A program made the translations under genes and the position numbers. Below, in pieces: positions 32,984 to 43,369 of a stretch of 45,406 bases of DNA (position 1 is the stretch's first letter; the number at the start of each line of letters is the position of its first letter). The stretch is from Prevotella sp. UBA3675 (lineage in GTDB: Bacteria; Bacteroidota; Bacteroidia; Bacteroidales; Bacteroidaceae): contig DFJI01000025.1 in the NCBI GenBank assembly GCA_002372235.1, positions 442-45,847 of the forward strand, given 5' to 3'. The notes beneath the pieces were generated by a model, which was given only the letters and a program-made list of their open reading frames with translations, did no database searches and had not been told where the DNA came from.

Positions 32984-35900
32984 ATGAAAAAACAATTACT
33001 GAAATCGCTCTTACTGAGCGCTTTGATGGTATTTGGCGTAACAACTGCTTGGGCAGATGAGATTACAGCTACGCTTGATCACACTGCAGGCGCGCAATGG
33101 GGCAGCAACAAAGGTGCCTCCACTGTTGACGCTGAAAAAGAGCATTATAACAATGATGCAGCAAATAGTTGGGCTGGATGTGCTTACGCTAAGTTCTCAG
33201 CTACAATCCCCAATGGCCATTCCATCACAAAGGCAATTCTTACCTACAGTGTAAACCAGGGAGGAAGATCTGGCCGTAACGACATTATCTATTACATGGC
33301 TAAAGAATTCGACCTGGATTGGGCTAATTTTGCAGGACAGGAAGGAAAAGATTTACGCAACGCCTCAAATCGTGCAGGAAAAGCTGTTGAAGCTGCTCCC
33401 ACCGGTGGCACGGGCGACCGTCTTAATCTGACACAGGACGTAACCGATGCTGTAAAAGCTATCTTCAACGAAGGTCAAAACTACATCATCTTCCAATGGA
33501 CTGGCAATGCTGGTGGTGCTGATCTTTATGGAAAGGCTTCAACCAATGCTCCAAGCTTAGTTATTACGACTGCAGATGCTAGCAGTGTTACATCCTACAC
33601 GGTGAAATTCACAGATGGAACCAACGAGCTGAAGGAAGCTGCTGTCTATACTAACGTCGCTATTGGCTCAGAACAGACTGCCAGTGCTAATGATATGGAA
33701 TCATTTATTGTTGGCGGCAAAAAGTACATCTACCAGTCAGGCAACACTACTATTACTACTGTTGCAGACGCTGCATCTAATATTATTACGCTGGTATTCC
33801 GTGAAGCAGCTACCGTAAGTTATACTTTGACAGATAACACAACTTCTACAGTGTTGTCAGAAGGCACCGGATTTGAAGCCGATGTTATAAGCGCATACTA
33901 CCCCCACTATATCCTGAAAGAAGGTGTGCTTTACGAATGCCCTAAACAAGGAACTAATCCTTGGTATGGAGTTAACATCACATTAGGAGCTACCGCCACA
34001 TCTCAGTCAGTTAGTTATACTGCTACTGAAATAAGTAATATCGTATTTGTTTCTGAGGGTGAGGCTATTGCTGGTACCAACAAGAATGTCGGCAACTATG
34101 CTGACATCCGTAGTTTCGGAGGTGCTGTTGGTTATTCAGCAGAAGACATCATCATCACCAACCTACCAAGAGGCAAGTATAAGATTAAGGCAGATCTCTT
34201 TACTCCAACATCTACTATGGGTAGCCAGACAATCGTTGTGGGCAGTAATGAGGTACTGCTGACATCTACCAGCAATGGCTATCACAACGAACTTGAATCA
34301 GAAGAAATAGAACTGACCACTGCAACTGATGTTGTATGGAAAGGTGGTAGCACAGCAACCAATGCAATCGACTGGATATACATTCAGAAGACTGGTGACG
34401 TGGAAGAGCCTGCATTCGATCCTGCAACCGCTATCGTGAATGCCGGATTCAACCCCGAAGCTGATCCCCTCGGCTGGGATAAGGTCACTTCAGCGCAGTA
34501 CTATGATCTCGGCATGGGCCTCATCGGTACCTATCAGGTACGCGGTGAACACCCCGCAGCCACCGTTGACGAGACCCACCTCGCTACGGAGTTCGCTGCT
34601 GGTTTAGAGTGCCGCTGGAACACCAACTATGCAGCTTTCACGCAGACTACTGCTGAGCTGCCCGCTGGCGCTTATAAACTGACCTTCGACGTGGAGAACA
34701 CCAATGCCACCACCACAAAGGCCAACTATGAGAACCGCTTCTTCGTGAAGGTGGGCGAAACAACCTTCGCCGACGACAGCACTGAGTGGATGAACGGCAA
34801 GAGTGCTTGGACTACCCACACCATCGCCTTCACACTCACTGAGGCCAGCCCCATCACCATCAGCTTGGGCTATGGAACCGGATCCAACAATTTCGGAGTC
34901 GGCAACACGCCTGCCCTCTTCGTGAGCCACCTCAACTTAGAAACGATCAGTGCTCTTGAGATTGCCCTGATAGAGCTCAAGGCCGCTATCGATGCAGCTA
35001 AGGCTAAACTTGCTACCTACCCCATCGGTGATGTGTACTTCACCTACCCTGCCTCAGAACTCGCTGGCTTGTCTATTCTGATTGGCATAGCTGAGGGCAC
35101 ATATAGTGCCGCTGAATCAGTAGAAGCTGTCAAGGAGGCTACCAAGAGCCTGAACGATTACGTTGCTACATTCAAGCCCATCATGCAGATTCCTACTGAA
35201 GGCAAGGCTTACTACATTGCCAACAAGACTGCAGAAGGCAACCTCTGCATTGGCACTGAGAAGGTGACGATTGCCAAGGACGCTGCGGTATTCTTCACAA
35301 AAGTTGAAGGCGGCTTCGTACTCTCAAATGAGGAAGGCAACTATATCCTCAAGACTGCTTCTGACAACTGGACACTCTCTACCACTGCAAACAAGGACGA
35401 AGCTTACGTCGTGAACTTCAACCTCGTTGACGGTGCTTACACCATTCAGGGTGCCAAGGGCTTGTTCGGTACCGACAATGCTACCGAAGGCTCTACCGTC
35501 TATGCCAACAAGGCTCAGGCCAACAATGGTCTGTGGACCATTACTGCAGTGCCCGAGTTCAAGCCTGCTTACGGCACACTCTGGACTGAGGCCGACGGTT
35601 CATCGGTTGACGAGAACGAGTTCAACTACATCACGCTGGAGAACAAGTACTTCAAGGGACTTGCCAAGGTGGGCGACACCATCAAGGTGGCCATCAGCCA
35701 TGTGGGCAACCAGCCTGCAAACAGCCGTCCCCGCATCGTCACTGAGGGCACACTGAAACTGATCATCGACAATGCTGGCGAGGAACAGACCATCCAGCAG
35801 GGTACGACAAGCACTAACCTGATTCTCACCGAAGACGAGATTGCTAAGATTCAGGAAGGTGCCGACGTGGTGCTGAGCTGGAAGTATCTGACCGTAGCAC

Positions 35901-37846
35901 AGGTTGAGCTGACTGAGATGAAGAAAGAACAGCTTATCAATAATGGCACGTACTATATCGCAGCTGCTGAGCATATAAGCAGCGACAAGCCAACGTACAT
36001 GGCTGCCGGTAAGAACTGGGGTACTCAGGGCATCGTAAACGAGGCTGGTCTTGACCTGGACGTCACCTACAACACAGCTTCTAAGGACTACTACATCGAT
36101 ACCAGAATTAGCAACGGTGGTAACAACCACTACTTAGGCAGCGGCCTCTACATGGATTCTCCTGCATTCGGATGGAAGATCGAGGAAGTTACCAACGGAT
36201 TCAACATCTATGGAATGTTCGACGGCGTGAAGAAGTATGTCAGCGCTGCTACCGACGGCAACCTCGTCCTGAGCGAGACTCCTTATCCCTGGATATTCAT
36301 CCACATCTCTAACTGGAACTCAGTCATGAGAGCTACTCTTAACGAAGCAACGGCTGAGAATGGTGTCGATGCAACCTTCCTGCTGAAGGATCCGGCCTTC
36401 AACCGCAACGACCAGCGTGTTGCTGCCTGGGTGGTCAGCGAGGACTGCACCAACAAGAATCTTGGAGGCGGTGCCGATGGTTCACATTACAACGCATGCG
36501 CTGAGAGCTATCATTCGACCTTCACTATCAGCCAGATTGCAGAAGGTGCTCCTAAGGGCATCTATGCCGTGACGGCTCAGGGCTTCTACCGTCAGGATAC
36601 TGATGGCGACTTCGCACTGCCTTACTTCTTCGCTAACGACGAGAAGGCTAACTTCCCCTTGAAAACTGGTTCAGAGAACAGCATGGGCGATGCCGGTAAT
36701 TCATTCGATAACGGACTCTACACCATCGATCCTATCTATGTTGAGGTGGCTGAGAACGGCACACTGACTGTTGGTACAAAGAGCGAGACCGCTAACTTCT
36801 GGTGCATCTGGGATAACTTCAAGCTGACCTACTATGGTGCTAACGCTACCATGGACGAGGTGAAGAACGGTGCTATCGTGAAGGAACTGGCCGAGCTGCG
36901 CGCTAAGGCTCAGAACATGCTGGCCGACATTGAGGTTGATGCCGTGAAGAACGCCATCAACGACGCGTTGACTGCAACTGCCGACGTGACCGGTGCTGAT
37001 GCTATCAACGCAGCCATCGCTACCATGAAGGCTGCCATCGAAAAGGGCGAGGCTTCTATCATCGCAAAGAACACACTGCCGAAGATGAAGCAGCTCACCG
37101 AGGAGACCAACCTCTACACGGCTGAGGCCCTGAACGCCTACTACACACAGTGGGAGGTGAAGTATCTGGACGGCTCGCTCACCAAGACAGAGGCAACGAC
37201 CAACCTGCAGGATCCGTTCCTCGTAACTGCATGGCGTGCTAACGCAGCTGCCAACACCCTGCTGATGAGTGCATGGGATGAGACTCCTATGAACTGGGAT
37301 AGCTACCACCTGAACACATGGTCAACCGAGGGCAGCACCGATGGCTCGAACTTCGTGGTTCCCTTCATCGAGTACTGGACTGGCGACGGTGAATCTCTGG
37401 CTGAGAAGACACTGACTGCAACGATGAACGATGTTGCTAAGGGTATCTACGACGTGACCGCTTGGGTGCGCGTTCGCATCAAGAACGGTGCTACAGCTCC
37501 TGCTACAGGCATCTTCTTCCAGGTGAACGACCAGACTGGCGAGAGCGTGGTAGGCGAGCAGCTTGGCAACACTCAGTTCTATCTGAAGGAAATGGCTACA
37601 AAGGCTACGGTTGACACCGATGGCAAACTGACCATCAAGTTCAATGTGGCTGCCGACAACAACATCAGCTGGCTGGCCTTCAAGAACGTGAAGTTCATCC
37701 TCGACGAGAACGCTACCGTGGGCATCACGAACGTGAACAACGCCAAGAATGCCAACGATGCTATCTACAACCTCAACGGACAGAAGGTGGAGAAGACCAA
37801 GAAGGGTCTCTACATCATCAACGGCAAGAAGGTTGTGCTTAAGTGA
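32984..37846 (+). CDS. Giant secreted modular surface protein 1 (1620 aa)
   Basis: A very large exported protein. The signal peptide is MKKQLLKSLLLSALMVFGVT then TAWA. The N-terminal domain (about 26-195) reads like a beta-sandwich (SITKAILTYSVNQGGRSGRN; LNLTQDVTDAVKAIF). Further modules include jelly-roll-like CBM segments (LPAGAYKLTFDVENT; PRGKYKIKADLF), a helical FIVAR-like stretch (LKAAIDAAKAKLATY), and a beta-trefoil-like region (GKAYYIANKTAEGNLCIGTE). A module from about 860 to 980 and the last 130-140 residues are shared with giant 2. It ends IYNLNGQKVEKTKKGLYIIN then GKKVVLK, like truncated T9SS type A sorting tails. No catalytic motif is recognised; adhesion or glycan binding is inferred only from the modules. 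Confidence 0.8.
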   Translation: MKKQLLKSLLLSALMVFGVTTAWADEITATLDHTAGAQWGSNKGASTVDAEKEHYNNDAANSWAGCAYAKFSATIPNGHSITKAILTYSVNQGGRSGRNDIIYYMAKEFDLDWANFAGQEGKDLRNASNRAGKAVEAAPTGGTGDRLNLTQDVTDAVKAIFNEGQNYIIFQWTGNAGGADLYGKASTNAPSLVITTADASSVTSYTVKFTDGTNELKEAAVYTNVAIGSEQTASANDMESFIVGGKKYIYQSGNTTITTVADAASNIITLVFREAATVSYTLTDNTTSTVLSEGTGFEADVISAYYPHYILKEGVLYECPKQGTNPWYGVNITLGATATSQSVSYTATEISNIVFVSEGEAIAGTNKNVGNYADIRSFGGAVGYSAEDIIITNLPRGKYKIKADLFTPTSTMGSQTIVVGSNEVLLTSTSNGYHNELESEEIELTTATDVVWKGGSTATNAIDWIYIQKTGDVEEPAFDPATAIVNAGFNPEADPLGWDKVTSAQYYDLGMGLIGTYQVRGEHPAATVDETHLATEFAAGLECRWNTNYAAFTQTTAELPAGAYKLTFDVENTNATTTKANYENRFFVKVGETTFADDSTEWMNGKSAWTTHTIAFTLTEASPITISLGYGTGSNNFGVGNTPALFVSHLNLETISALEIALIELKAAIDAAKAKLATYPIGDVYFTYPASELAGLSILIGIAEGTYSAAESVEAVKEATKSLNDYVATFKPIMQIPTEGKAYYIANKTAEGNLCIGTEKVTIAKDAAVFFTKVEGGFVLSNEEGNYILKTASDNWTLSTTANKDEAYVVNFNLVDGAYTIQGAKGLFGTDNATEGSTVYANKAQANNGLWTITAVPEFKPAYGTLWTEADGSSVDENEFNYITLENKYFKGLAKVGDTIKVAISHVGNQPANSRPRIVTEGTLKLIIDNAGEEQTIQQGTTSTNLILTEDEIAKIQEGADVVLSWKYLTVAQVELTEMKKEQLINNGTYYIAAAEHISSDKPTYMAAGKNWGTQGIVNEAGLDLDVTYNTASKDYYIDTRISNGGNNHYLGSGLYMDSPAFGWKIEEVTNGFNIYGMFDGVKKYVSAATDGNLVLSETPYPWIFIHISNWNSVMRATLNEATAENGVDATFLLKDPAFNRNDQRVAAWVVSEDCTNKNLGGGADGSHYNACAESYHSTFTISQIAEGAPKGIYAVTAQGFYRQDTDGDFALPYFFANDEKANFPLKTGSENSMGDAGNSFDNGLYTIDPIYVEVAENGTLTVGTKSETANFWCIWDNFKLTYYGANATMDEVKNGAIVKELAELRAKAQNMLADIEVDAVKNAINDALTATADVTGADAINAAIATMKAAIEKGEASIIAKNTLPKMKQLTEETNLYTAEALNAYYTQWEVKYLDGSLTKTEATTNLQDPFLVTAWRANAAANTLLMSAWDETPMNWDSYHLNTWSTEGSTDGSNFVVPFIEYWTGDGESLAEKTLTATMNDVAKGIYDVTAWVRVRIKNGATAPATGIFFQVNDQTGESVVGEQLGNTQFYLKEMATKATVDTDGKLTIKFNVAADNNISWLAFKNVKFILDENATVGITNVNNAKNANDAIYNLNGQKVEKTKKGLYIINGKKVVLK

Positions 37847-37900
37847 GTGAAATGAGAGTTCACACTCATTTCCGAACGTGAACGAACTCGAGCGAAGCTC

Positions 37901-37920
37901 AAGGTTGTGCTGAAGTAAGA
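37901..37920 (+). repeat. Orphan copy of the giant-gene 3' end
   Basis: AAGGTTGTGCTGAAGTAAGA is identical to 43317-43336, the last codons and stop of giant gene 2, but lies 55 bases beyond the stop of giant gene 1, whose own end differs (GTGCTTAAGTGA). Confidence 0.8.
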
Positions 37921-37960
37921 TCAAAAGCAGAGCTCGATTGAGCTTAATAACTTCAAGATG

Positions 37961-38002
37961 GCACCCATCGCAAAAGAATAGCGATGGGTGCTATTTTTTT
38001 TT
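37961..38002 (+). terminator. Terminator of giant gene 1
   Basis: GCACCCATCGC (37961-37971) pairs perfectly with GCGATGGGTGC (37981-37991), followed by a run of T. Its stem sequence is related to that after giant gene 2. Confidence 0.9.
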
Positions 38003-38029
38003 GAATTGGTGAAAGTAAAAACAATATTT

Positions 38030-38061
38030 TTTGGAAAGAAAACTATTTTTTCATATCTTTG
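38030..38061 (+). promoter_or_regulatory. Promoter of giant gene 2
   Basis: TTTG at 38030-38033 and TATCTTTG at 38054-38061, separated by 20 bases, the best -33/-7 pair in the window. It gives a leader of about 235 bases with the structured region inside. Confidence 0.75.
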
Positions 38062-38169
38062 CACCTGATTAACAACCACTAACACTAACACCTTATTTAT
38101 TATAGTAAAAGATTAAGTAGAACTTAATGTTAAAAAAGTAACCTCAAAAATCTCAAATTTACCAATTGC

Positions 38170-38277
38170 TGCTTCGGGTCTCACCACTAAGACTGGGAGA
38201 TAAGAATAGGTCCGCCGAGAGGCACGAAAAAGAAAAGAAAACCTAAAAAAGAAATGCGCTAACGGACCAGAAGGCGC
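38170..38277 (+). promoter_or_regulatory. Candidate structured 5' leader RNA, copy 2
   Basis: Same order as copy 1. P1: TGCTTC (38170-38175) with GAGGCA (38219-38224), differing from copy 1 on both strands yet still pairing. P2: TCTC-A-CC with GG-GAGA around the identical loop ACTAAGACT. GGTCCG (38209-38214) can pair with CGGACC (38263-38268), held in the loop of GCGC (38256-38259) / GCGC (38274-38277). The linker is A-rich and of different length. Confidence 0.65.
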
Positions 38278-38303
38278 AAATTAAAAACCTAAAACAGAAA
38301 ACA

Positions 38304-41300
38304 ATGAAACAATTTACAAAATCATTATTCATTGTGCTATCAGTCCTGTTCTCGTTCAGCTACGCATTTGCGGAGACTGGTTCGGAAACTGAGCAGAAGG
38401 CCACAGGAGGCGGAAGCTCAAACGCACAGGTCAATGGGCAAAGCTTTTACATTGACGGTACCTATATTGCAGGCAAAGGAGCTATCCAAAAAGGAGAAAT
38501 GACCAGTAAAGGATTTAAACTGCGCACAGGTACTGATGGAAACCGTGCCGTCATTTCAGTAAACACAAACTACACTATCACAAGTGTGGTAATTAACGGA
38601 ATTGCAAACTATAATGCGAAGGAAGAAGGTGCTGCAATTGTCGTAACCAAAGTTGAAGTTGATGGCGTAGAAACCGCATTCACTGGCGGTGAATTCCCTG
38701 GTAAAGCTGCTGATACTTCAGGAAAGCTGACGATATCTGGTATCAAAGCCCAGCAATCCATCGCTATTTATTTTGATAATAGCAATTCAGATGGTAATCA
38801 GATTAACGCAGCATGGATCGTAGATTGGGAGCGTCCAGATGCTACTCAGCCCACCATCACTGTGAGCCCCAAAGCAATCAATCTGGTTCCTGAAGCAACG
38901 ACTAAACTGGCAGTCAGAGTAGATCCTAACACTTTCACAACAGCATGGGTGAGCGACAACGAGGCTGTTGCTACCGTGGCTGAAGACGGCACTGTGACTG
39001 CTGTTGCCGTTGGCAAAGCTAACATCATCAACCGCTGGGATACCAATGCCGATGTGGCTGACACAGCTGTTGTCACCGTGACAGACTTTGACGCAACGAA
39101 ATACAACATTGTAAAGCAGTTTGATTTCACGACAATGGGCGACATCACACTGACCATTGAGGAGACTGCTGCAGGTGCTATTTGGAATCAAGCTAACTCA
39201 AAGCCCAATAATGTTTTCTTCTGCACAAATGAAGGTCTGAAAGACATTGCAGTCCAGGCAGTCCTCTCAGGCGGAAGGGGTTGGTCAATCACCGAAGCAG
39301 GTCTGACACTTGGAAGCGGTGCTGGCCGCTGCGCAGCCATCGGTCATCTGAAAGCTGGTCAAGTGGTTGAGATTATCTACACTGGATCGGAATTCTACAC
39401 TGGCAGCAAAGAAGATCCCATCAGGAAGGACGACGGAGCCGTGAAGACTGCCCTCAACGAAGGCGTTGGCCGTGCTATCTATAAGATGGAAGAAGACGGT
39501 CTGTTTGGCTTTGAGATTACCAAAGGCAAGGCTATCGAGAAAATCATCGTCTATGAAGAGCCTGAGGGACCTGACGCGGAAATCGTCACTGTTGACGACA
39601 AGCAGTACAAGGTTGTTGGCGAGAACATTATCACAAACGGTTCGTTTGATGATGGTGTAGCAGGGTGGTATGCAGGTGCATGGGCTGCAGCTAATGCCAG
39701 CAACTACACTTTGGCTACTGAGGGAGGATTTGACGGCGGCGCATACTTGCAGTATTCTGCAGGTGGTGTTGGCTCAGACAAGAACATCCGTGGCAAATGG
39801 AATGTAGAGATTGGCAAGACCTATCTGTTCCGCTGCTACACCAGCGGTCAGAAGCCTACAGACGACAATCTGAAATACTCAACTCTTCGCATCTATGACG
39901 AGAGCAAAGACAACTATGAAGGTGCCGTTCTGTATCAACTCAAGTGGGGTGACGCTGATGTTTGGACAGAGAACAACTTTGTATTCACCGCAACATCTAA
40001 CGCTGTAACCTTCCGTTCATCTTGGACACAGAACACAAAACTCGATGGGTTTATGCTCGTTGAAGTGGAGCGTTACTTCTCACCTGAAGGCTACAACACC
40101 GCACTTGAGACAGCTAAGAACACCCTTGCTGACGAGAACTATGCTGTTGTAACCGGTGAGGAACGTACAACTCTGGCTAATACGATTGAAACCTATACGA
40201 ACGCAACTGCCGACAAGTATCAGGAAGCTATTGAAGCGCTGGATGCTGCTACGAATGCCTTTATCGCTGCAGCACCTGCTTATGAGGACCTGGCAGCTGC
40301 CAAATCCGACATCCAAATGGTGGGCTATGACGACCGTTTCCCATACGCTACAGAAGCCAAGAAGGAAGCCGCTCAGGCTACACTGAACGCAGTAGCCAAA
40401 ACGGCTGCCGAAGCAACAACTATGACTGCTGCAATCTATAAGGCATATCGCCAGTTTGCAGAATCACATGCAATGGCAGAGGGTGTTGAGGGTGCCGTCA
40501 ACATGACTGACGCTATCACAAACCCGAAAGCTGAAAGCGCTATTGCCGAGCCCTGGAAAGTTGTTCTGGGCGCAGGTTCTGGTGGCAGTCTTACCGTGAA
40601 GAATGCTGAACCTTGGACTGACGGCGATGACAACTCTACACATAAGTACTTCGACGGTGGCAACTGGGGCGCAAACGCATGGGATGTGACCATGAAGCAA
40701 GACATCACCCTGCCTGCCGGTAAGTATCTGATGACTGTAAAGAGCCGTGCATCAGACGGAGTGATGTTCAGTCTCTTCGCTGCAAACGACACTACAGGCA
40801 TGCCTGCACTTGGTGCTTCTGGCTGTCTGTTCAACCGTGGTTGGAACGACACATCTCTTGAGTTTGAAGTGAAAGAAGCTGGCACAGTCAACATCGGTGT
40901 GCAAGGTGTAGCCGACACTCAACACCAGTGGATGTCATTCTCTGACTTCCGTCTGGTACAGCTGGAGGCTACAGCTCCCGCGTTCGAGCCTGCTTACGGC
41001 ACACTCTGGACTGAGGCACAAGGTTCTCAGGTTGACGAGAACGAGTTCAACTACATCACGCTGGAGAACAAGTACTTCAAGGACTTTGCAAAGGTGGGTG
41101 ACACCATCAAGGTGGCCATCTCAAGCGTGGGCAATCAGCCTGCAAGCAGCCGTCCCCGCATCGTCACTCAGGGCACGCTGATCCTGAAGATTGACAATGC
41201 TGGCGAGACACTGGATAACATCCAGCAGGGCACGACCAGCGCTGACCTTGTGCTCGACGCAGACGAGATTGCCAACATCCAGAACGGTGCCGACGTGGTA

Positions 41301-43334
41301 CTGAGCTGGAAGGATATGACCGTTGCACAGGTTGACCTCATTGAGAAAGTTGAGGCCGTGAAGACCGACTACACCGACTATATCGCGAATGCTGACCTGA
41401 CCGACTCTGAAAACAAGGGTTGGGATGATGCCGGCACAAAGGGTATAGACGGTTCAGGTATTGTGAAAGCCAGCACAGGTGCAACTTTCAACTTCAGCCA
41501 GACTATCGCTAACCTGCCCGCAGGTAAGTATAAGTTGACCGCACAGGCCGCTTATCGCTACAGCGGAAGCGAAGCCGATGAATATGCAGCCATGCAGACC
41601 GATGCCATCACGAAGTTTGCTCAGCTCTACGCAACTGTTGGTACAAAGAACACAAATGCACTCGTTCAAAACCGTTACGACGGTGCTTCTGACACCGACC
41701 TCGCTGGTGAGGGTGCTGTACAGGTGAACAATCTTTGGGTTCCCAACTCTTCTAACGCCGTAAAGGCCTGGTTCGCTGCTGGCAAGTATGTGAACGAGGT
41801 TGAGTTCAACCTGCCTGCTGACGGTGATGTGAAGATTGGTATCGTGAAGACCGCTTCTCCAGAGGCTGGCGACTACACCGTGATTGGTCCTTGGACGCTG
41901 ACCCGTCTGGGCGATGCTGAGGAAGAGCCAGAGACCATTAATCCTGGTGACGACGTGACCAAGTTCATCGTGAACAACAGCTTCGAGACTGGTGACCTGA
42001 CTGGATGGACGGTAGGCAGCAGCTCTGATACAGGTGTGAAGCCTAACAGCAATGGCACCTATACCACCGAGGGTTGCGACGGTGACTACCTGTTCAACAC
42101 ATGGTGGCAGGGTATTCCCATCACGCAGACCATCACCAACCTGCCTAAGGGTAAGTATGAGCTGAAGGCCCTGATGGCCAACGACGCTATCACCGCAGGC
42201 AACAAGCCTTGTCTGTACCTGCTGGCAAATGGCGACCACAGCGAGGCATTCTCAAGCCCCAATGCAGGCACATTCGCCGAGGGTACTATGGAGTTCTACG
42301 TCACTGACGGTACAGCAACCATCGGTGCCATTGGTGGTAATGCCGATGGTTCGTTCACCGAAGCAGGCTACTATTGGTACAAGGTCGATAACTTCCGCCT
42401 GACCTTCGTTGAGGCTCTGCCCAACATCGACGACATTGAAATTCCCGAGGGTAAGATGAGCAATGCTGCCGCTCAGGCAATTGCAGATGCCAAGGCTGCA
42501 GGCGATGTGGTGGCACTACTGGAGGCTGTGAAGGTGGCCAAGGCTTCAATTGAAGCTTATGCACACCTGAATGGCGTGCTCAACGAGCTGACCGACATTC
42601 TGGAGAAGACCAATGTTTACACAGCTGAGGCCAAGCAGACCTTTGACACAGCATTCAACACTGCTCAGACTGGTTACAACGATGGCACCATCAGCGATGC
42701 AGACGCCAAGGCATTCAACTATGGTTCACGTCTGGAAGGATTACTGCCTTCACTGTTGCTCTCAGCCTACACATCGACAGTAAATGGTACTCCTTACATC
42801 AACACATGGTCTGTAGAGGGCAACAACGACGGAACAAACTATCTTACTCCGTTCTTCGAGTACTGGGTTGGCGATACAGAGTCTCTGGCCGAGAACGCCA
42901 TCACTGCAACGATGAACAATGTTCAGAAGGGTATCTACGACGTGACCGCTTGGGTGCGCGTTCGCATCAAGAATGGTGCTACAGCTCCTGCTACAGGCAT
43001 CTTCTTCCAGGTGAACGACCAGACTGGCGAGAGCGTGGTAGGCGAGCAACTTGGCAACACTCAGTTCTATCTGAAGGAAATGGCTACAAAGGCTACGGTT
43101 GACACCGATGGCAAACTGACCATCAAGTTCAATGTGGCTGCCGACAACAACATCAGCTGGCTGGCCTTCAAGAACGTGAAGTTCACCCTCGACGAGAACG
43201 CTACCGTGGGCATCACGAACGTGAACAACGCCAAGAATGCCAACGATGCCATCTACAACCTGAACGGCCAGAAGGTAGAGAAGACCAAGAAGGGTCTCTA
43301 CATCATCAACGGAAAGAAGGTTGTGCTGAAGTAA
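38304..43334 (+). CDS. Giant secreted modular surface protein 2 (1676 aa)
   Basis: Paralogue of giant 1 in the same orientation. The signal peptide is MKQFTKSLFIVLSVLFSFSY then AFAE. A Big_2-like immunoglobulin domain spans about 182-260 (PTITVSPKAINLVPEATTKL; VATVAEDGTVTAVAVGKANI). Carbohydrate-module-like segments follow (FDDGVAGWYAGAWAAANAS; LPAGKYLMTVKSRASDG; LPKGKYELKALMANDA), with helical linkers (NTLADENYAVVTGEERTTLA). The module GTLWTEAQGSQVDENEFNYI and the final 140 residues are nearly identical to giant 1. The C terminus is the same sorting-like tail ending GKKVVLK. Surface display is inferred; function unknown. Confidence 0.8.
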   Translation: MKQFTKSLFIVLSVLFSFSYAFAETGSETEQKATGGGSSNAQVNGQSFYIDGTYIAGKGAIQKGEMTSKGFKLRTGTDGNRAVISVNTNYTITSVVINGIANYNAKEEGAAIVVTKVEVDGVETAFTGGEFPGKAADTSGKLTISGIKAQQSIAIYFDNSNSDGNQINAAWIVDWERPDATQPTITVSPKAINLVPEATTKLAVRVDPNTFTTAWVSDNEAVATVAEDGTVTAVAVGKANIINRWDTNADVADTAVVTVTDFDATKYNIVKQFDFTTMGDITLTIEETAAGAIWNQANSKPNNVFFCTNEGLKDIAVQAVLSGGRGWSITEAGLTLGSGAGRCAAIGHLKAGQVVEIIYTGSEFYTGSKEDPIRKDDGAVKTALNEGVGRAIYKMEEDGLFGFEITKGKAIEKIIVYEEPEGPDAEIVTVDDKQYKVVGENIITNGSFDDGVAGWYAGAWAAANASNYTLATEGGFDGGAYLQYSAGGVGSDKNIRGKWNVEIGKTYLFRCYTSGQKPTDDNLKYSTLRIYDESKDNYEGAVLYQLKWGDADVWTENNFVFTATSNAVTFRSSWTQNTKLDGFMLVEVERYFSPEGYNTALETAKNTLADENYAVVTGEERTTLANTIETYTNATADKYQEAIEALDAATNAFIAAAPAYEDLAAAKSDIQMVGYDDRFPYATEAKKEAAQATLNAVAKTAAEATTMTAAIYKAYRQFAESHAMAEGVEGAVNMTDAITNPKAESAIAEPWKVVLGAGSGGSLTVKNAEPWTDGDDNSTHKYFDGGNWGANAWDVTMKQDITLPAGKYLMTVKSRASDGVMFSLFAANDTTGMPALGASGCLFNRGWNDTSLEFEVKEAGTVNIGVQGVADTQHQWMSFSDFRLVQLEATAPAFEPAYGTLWTEAQGSQVDENEFNYITLENKYFKDFAKVGDTIKVAISSVGNQPASSRPRIVTQGTLILKIDNAGETLDNIQQGTTSADLVLDADEIANIQNGADVVLSWKDMTVAQVDLIEKVEAVKTDYTDYIANADLTDSENKGWDDAGTKGIDGSGIVKASTGATFNFSQTIANLPAGKYKLTAQAAYRYSGSEADEYAAMQTDAITKFAQLYATVGTKNTNALVQNRYDGASDTDLAGEGAVQVNNLWVPNSSNAVKAWFAAGKYVNEVEFNLPADGDVKIGIVKTASPEAGDYTVIGPWTLTRLGDAEEEPETINPGDDVTKFIVNNSFETGDLTGWTVGSSSDTGVKPNSNGTYTTEGCDGDYLFNTWWQGIPITQTITNLPKGKYELKALMANDAITAGNKPCLYLLANGDHSEAFSSPNAGTFAEGTMEFYVTDGTATIGAIGGNADGSFTEAGYYWYKVDNFRLTFVEALPNIDDIEIPEGKMSNAAAQAIADAKAAGDVVALLEAVKVAKASIEAYAHLNGVLNELTDILEKTNVYTAEAKQTFDTAFNTAQTGYNDGTISDADAKAFNYGSRLEGLLPSLLLSAYTSTVNGTPYINTWSVEGNNDGTNYLTPFFEYWVGDTESLAENAITATMNNVQKGIYDVTAWVRVRIKNGATAPATGIFFQVNDQTGESVVGEQLGNTQFYLKEMATKATVDTDGKLTIKFNVAADNNISWLAFKNVKFTLDENATVGITNVNNAKNANDAIYNLNGQKVEKTKKGLYIINGKKVVLK

Positions 43335-43369
43335 GACTAATAGTCTATTAGACGTTTAGACGTTATCAG

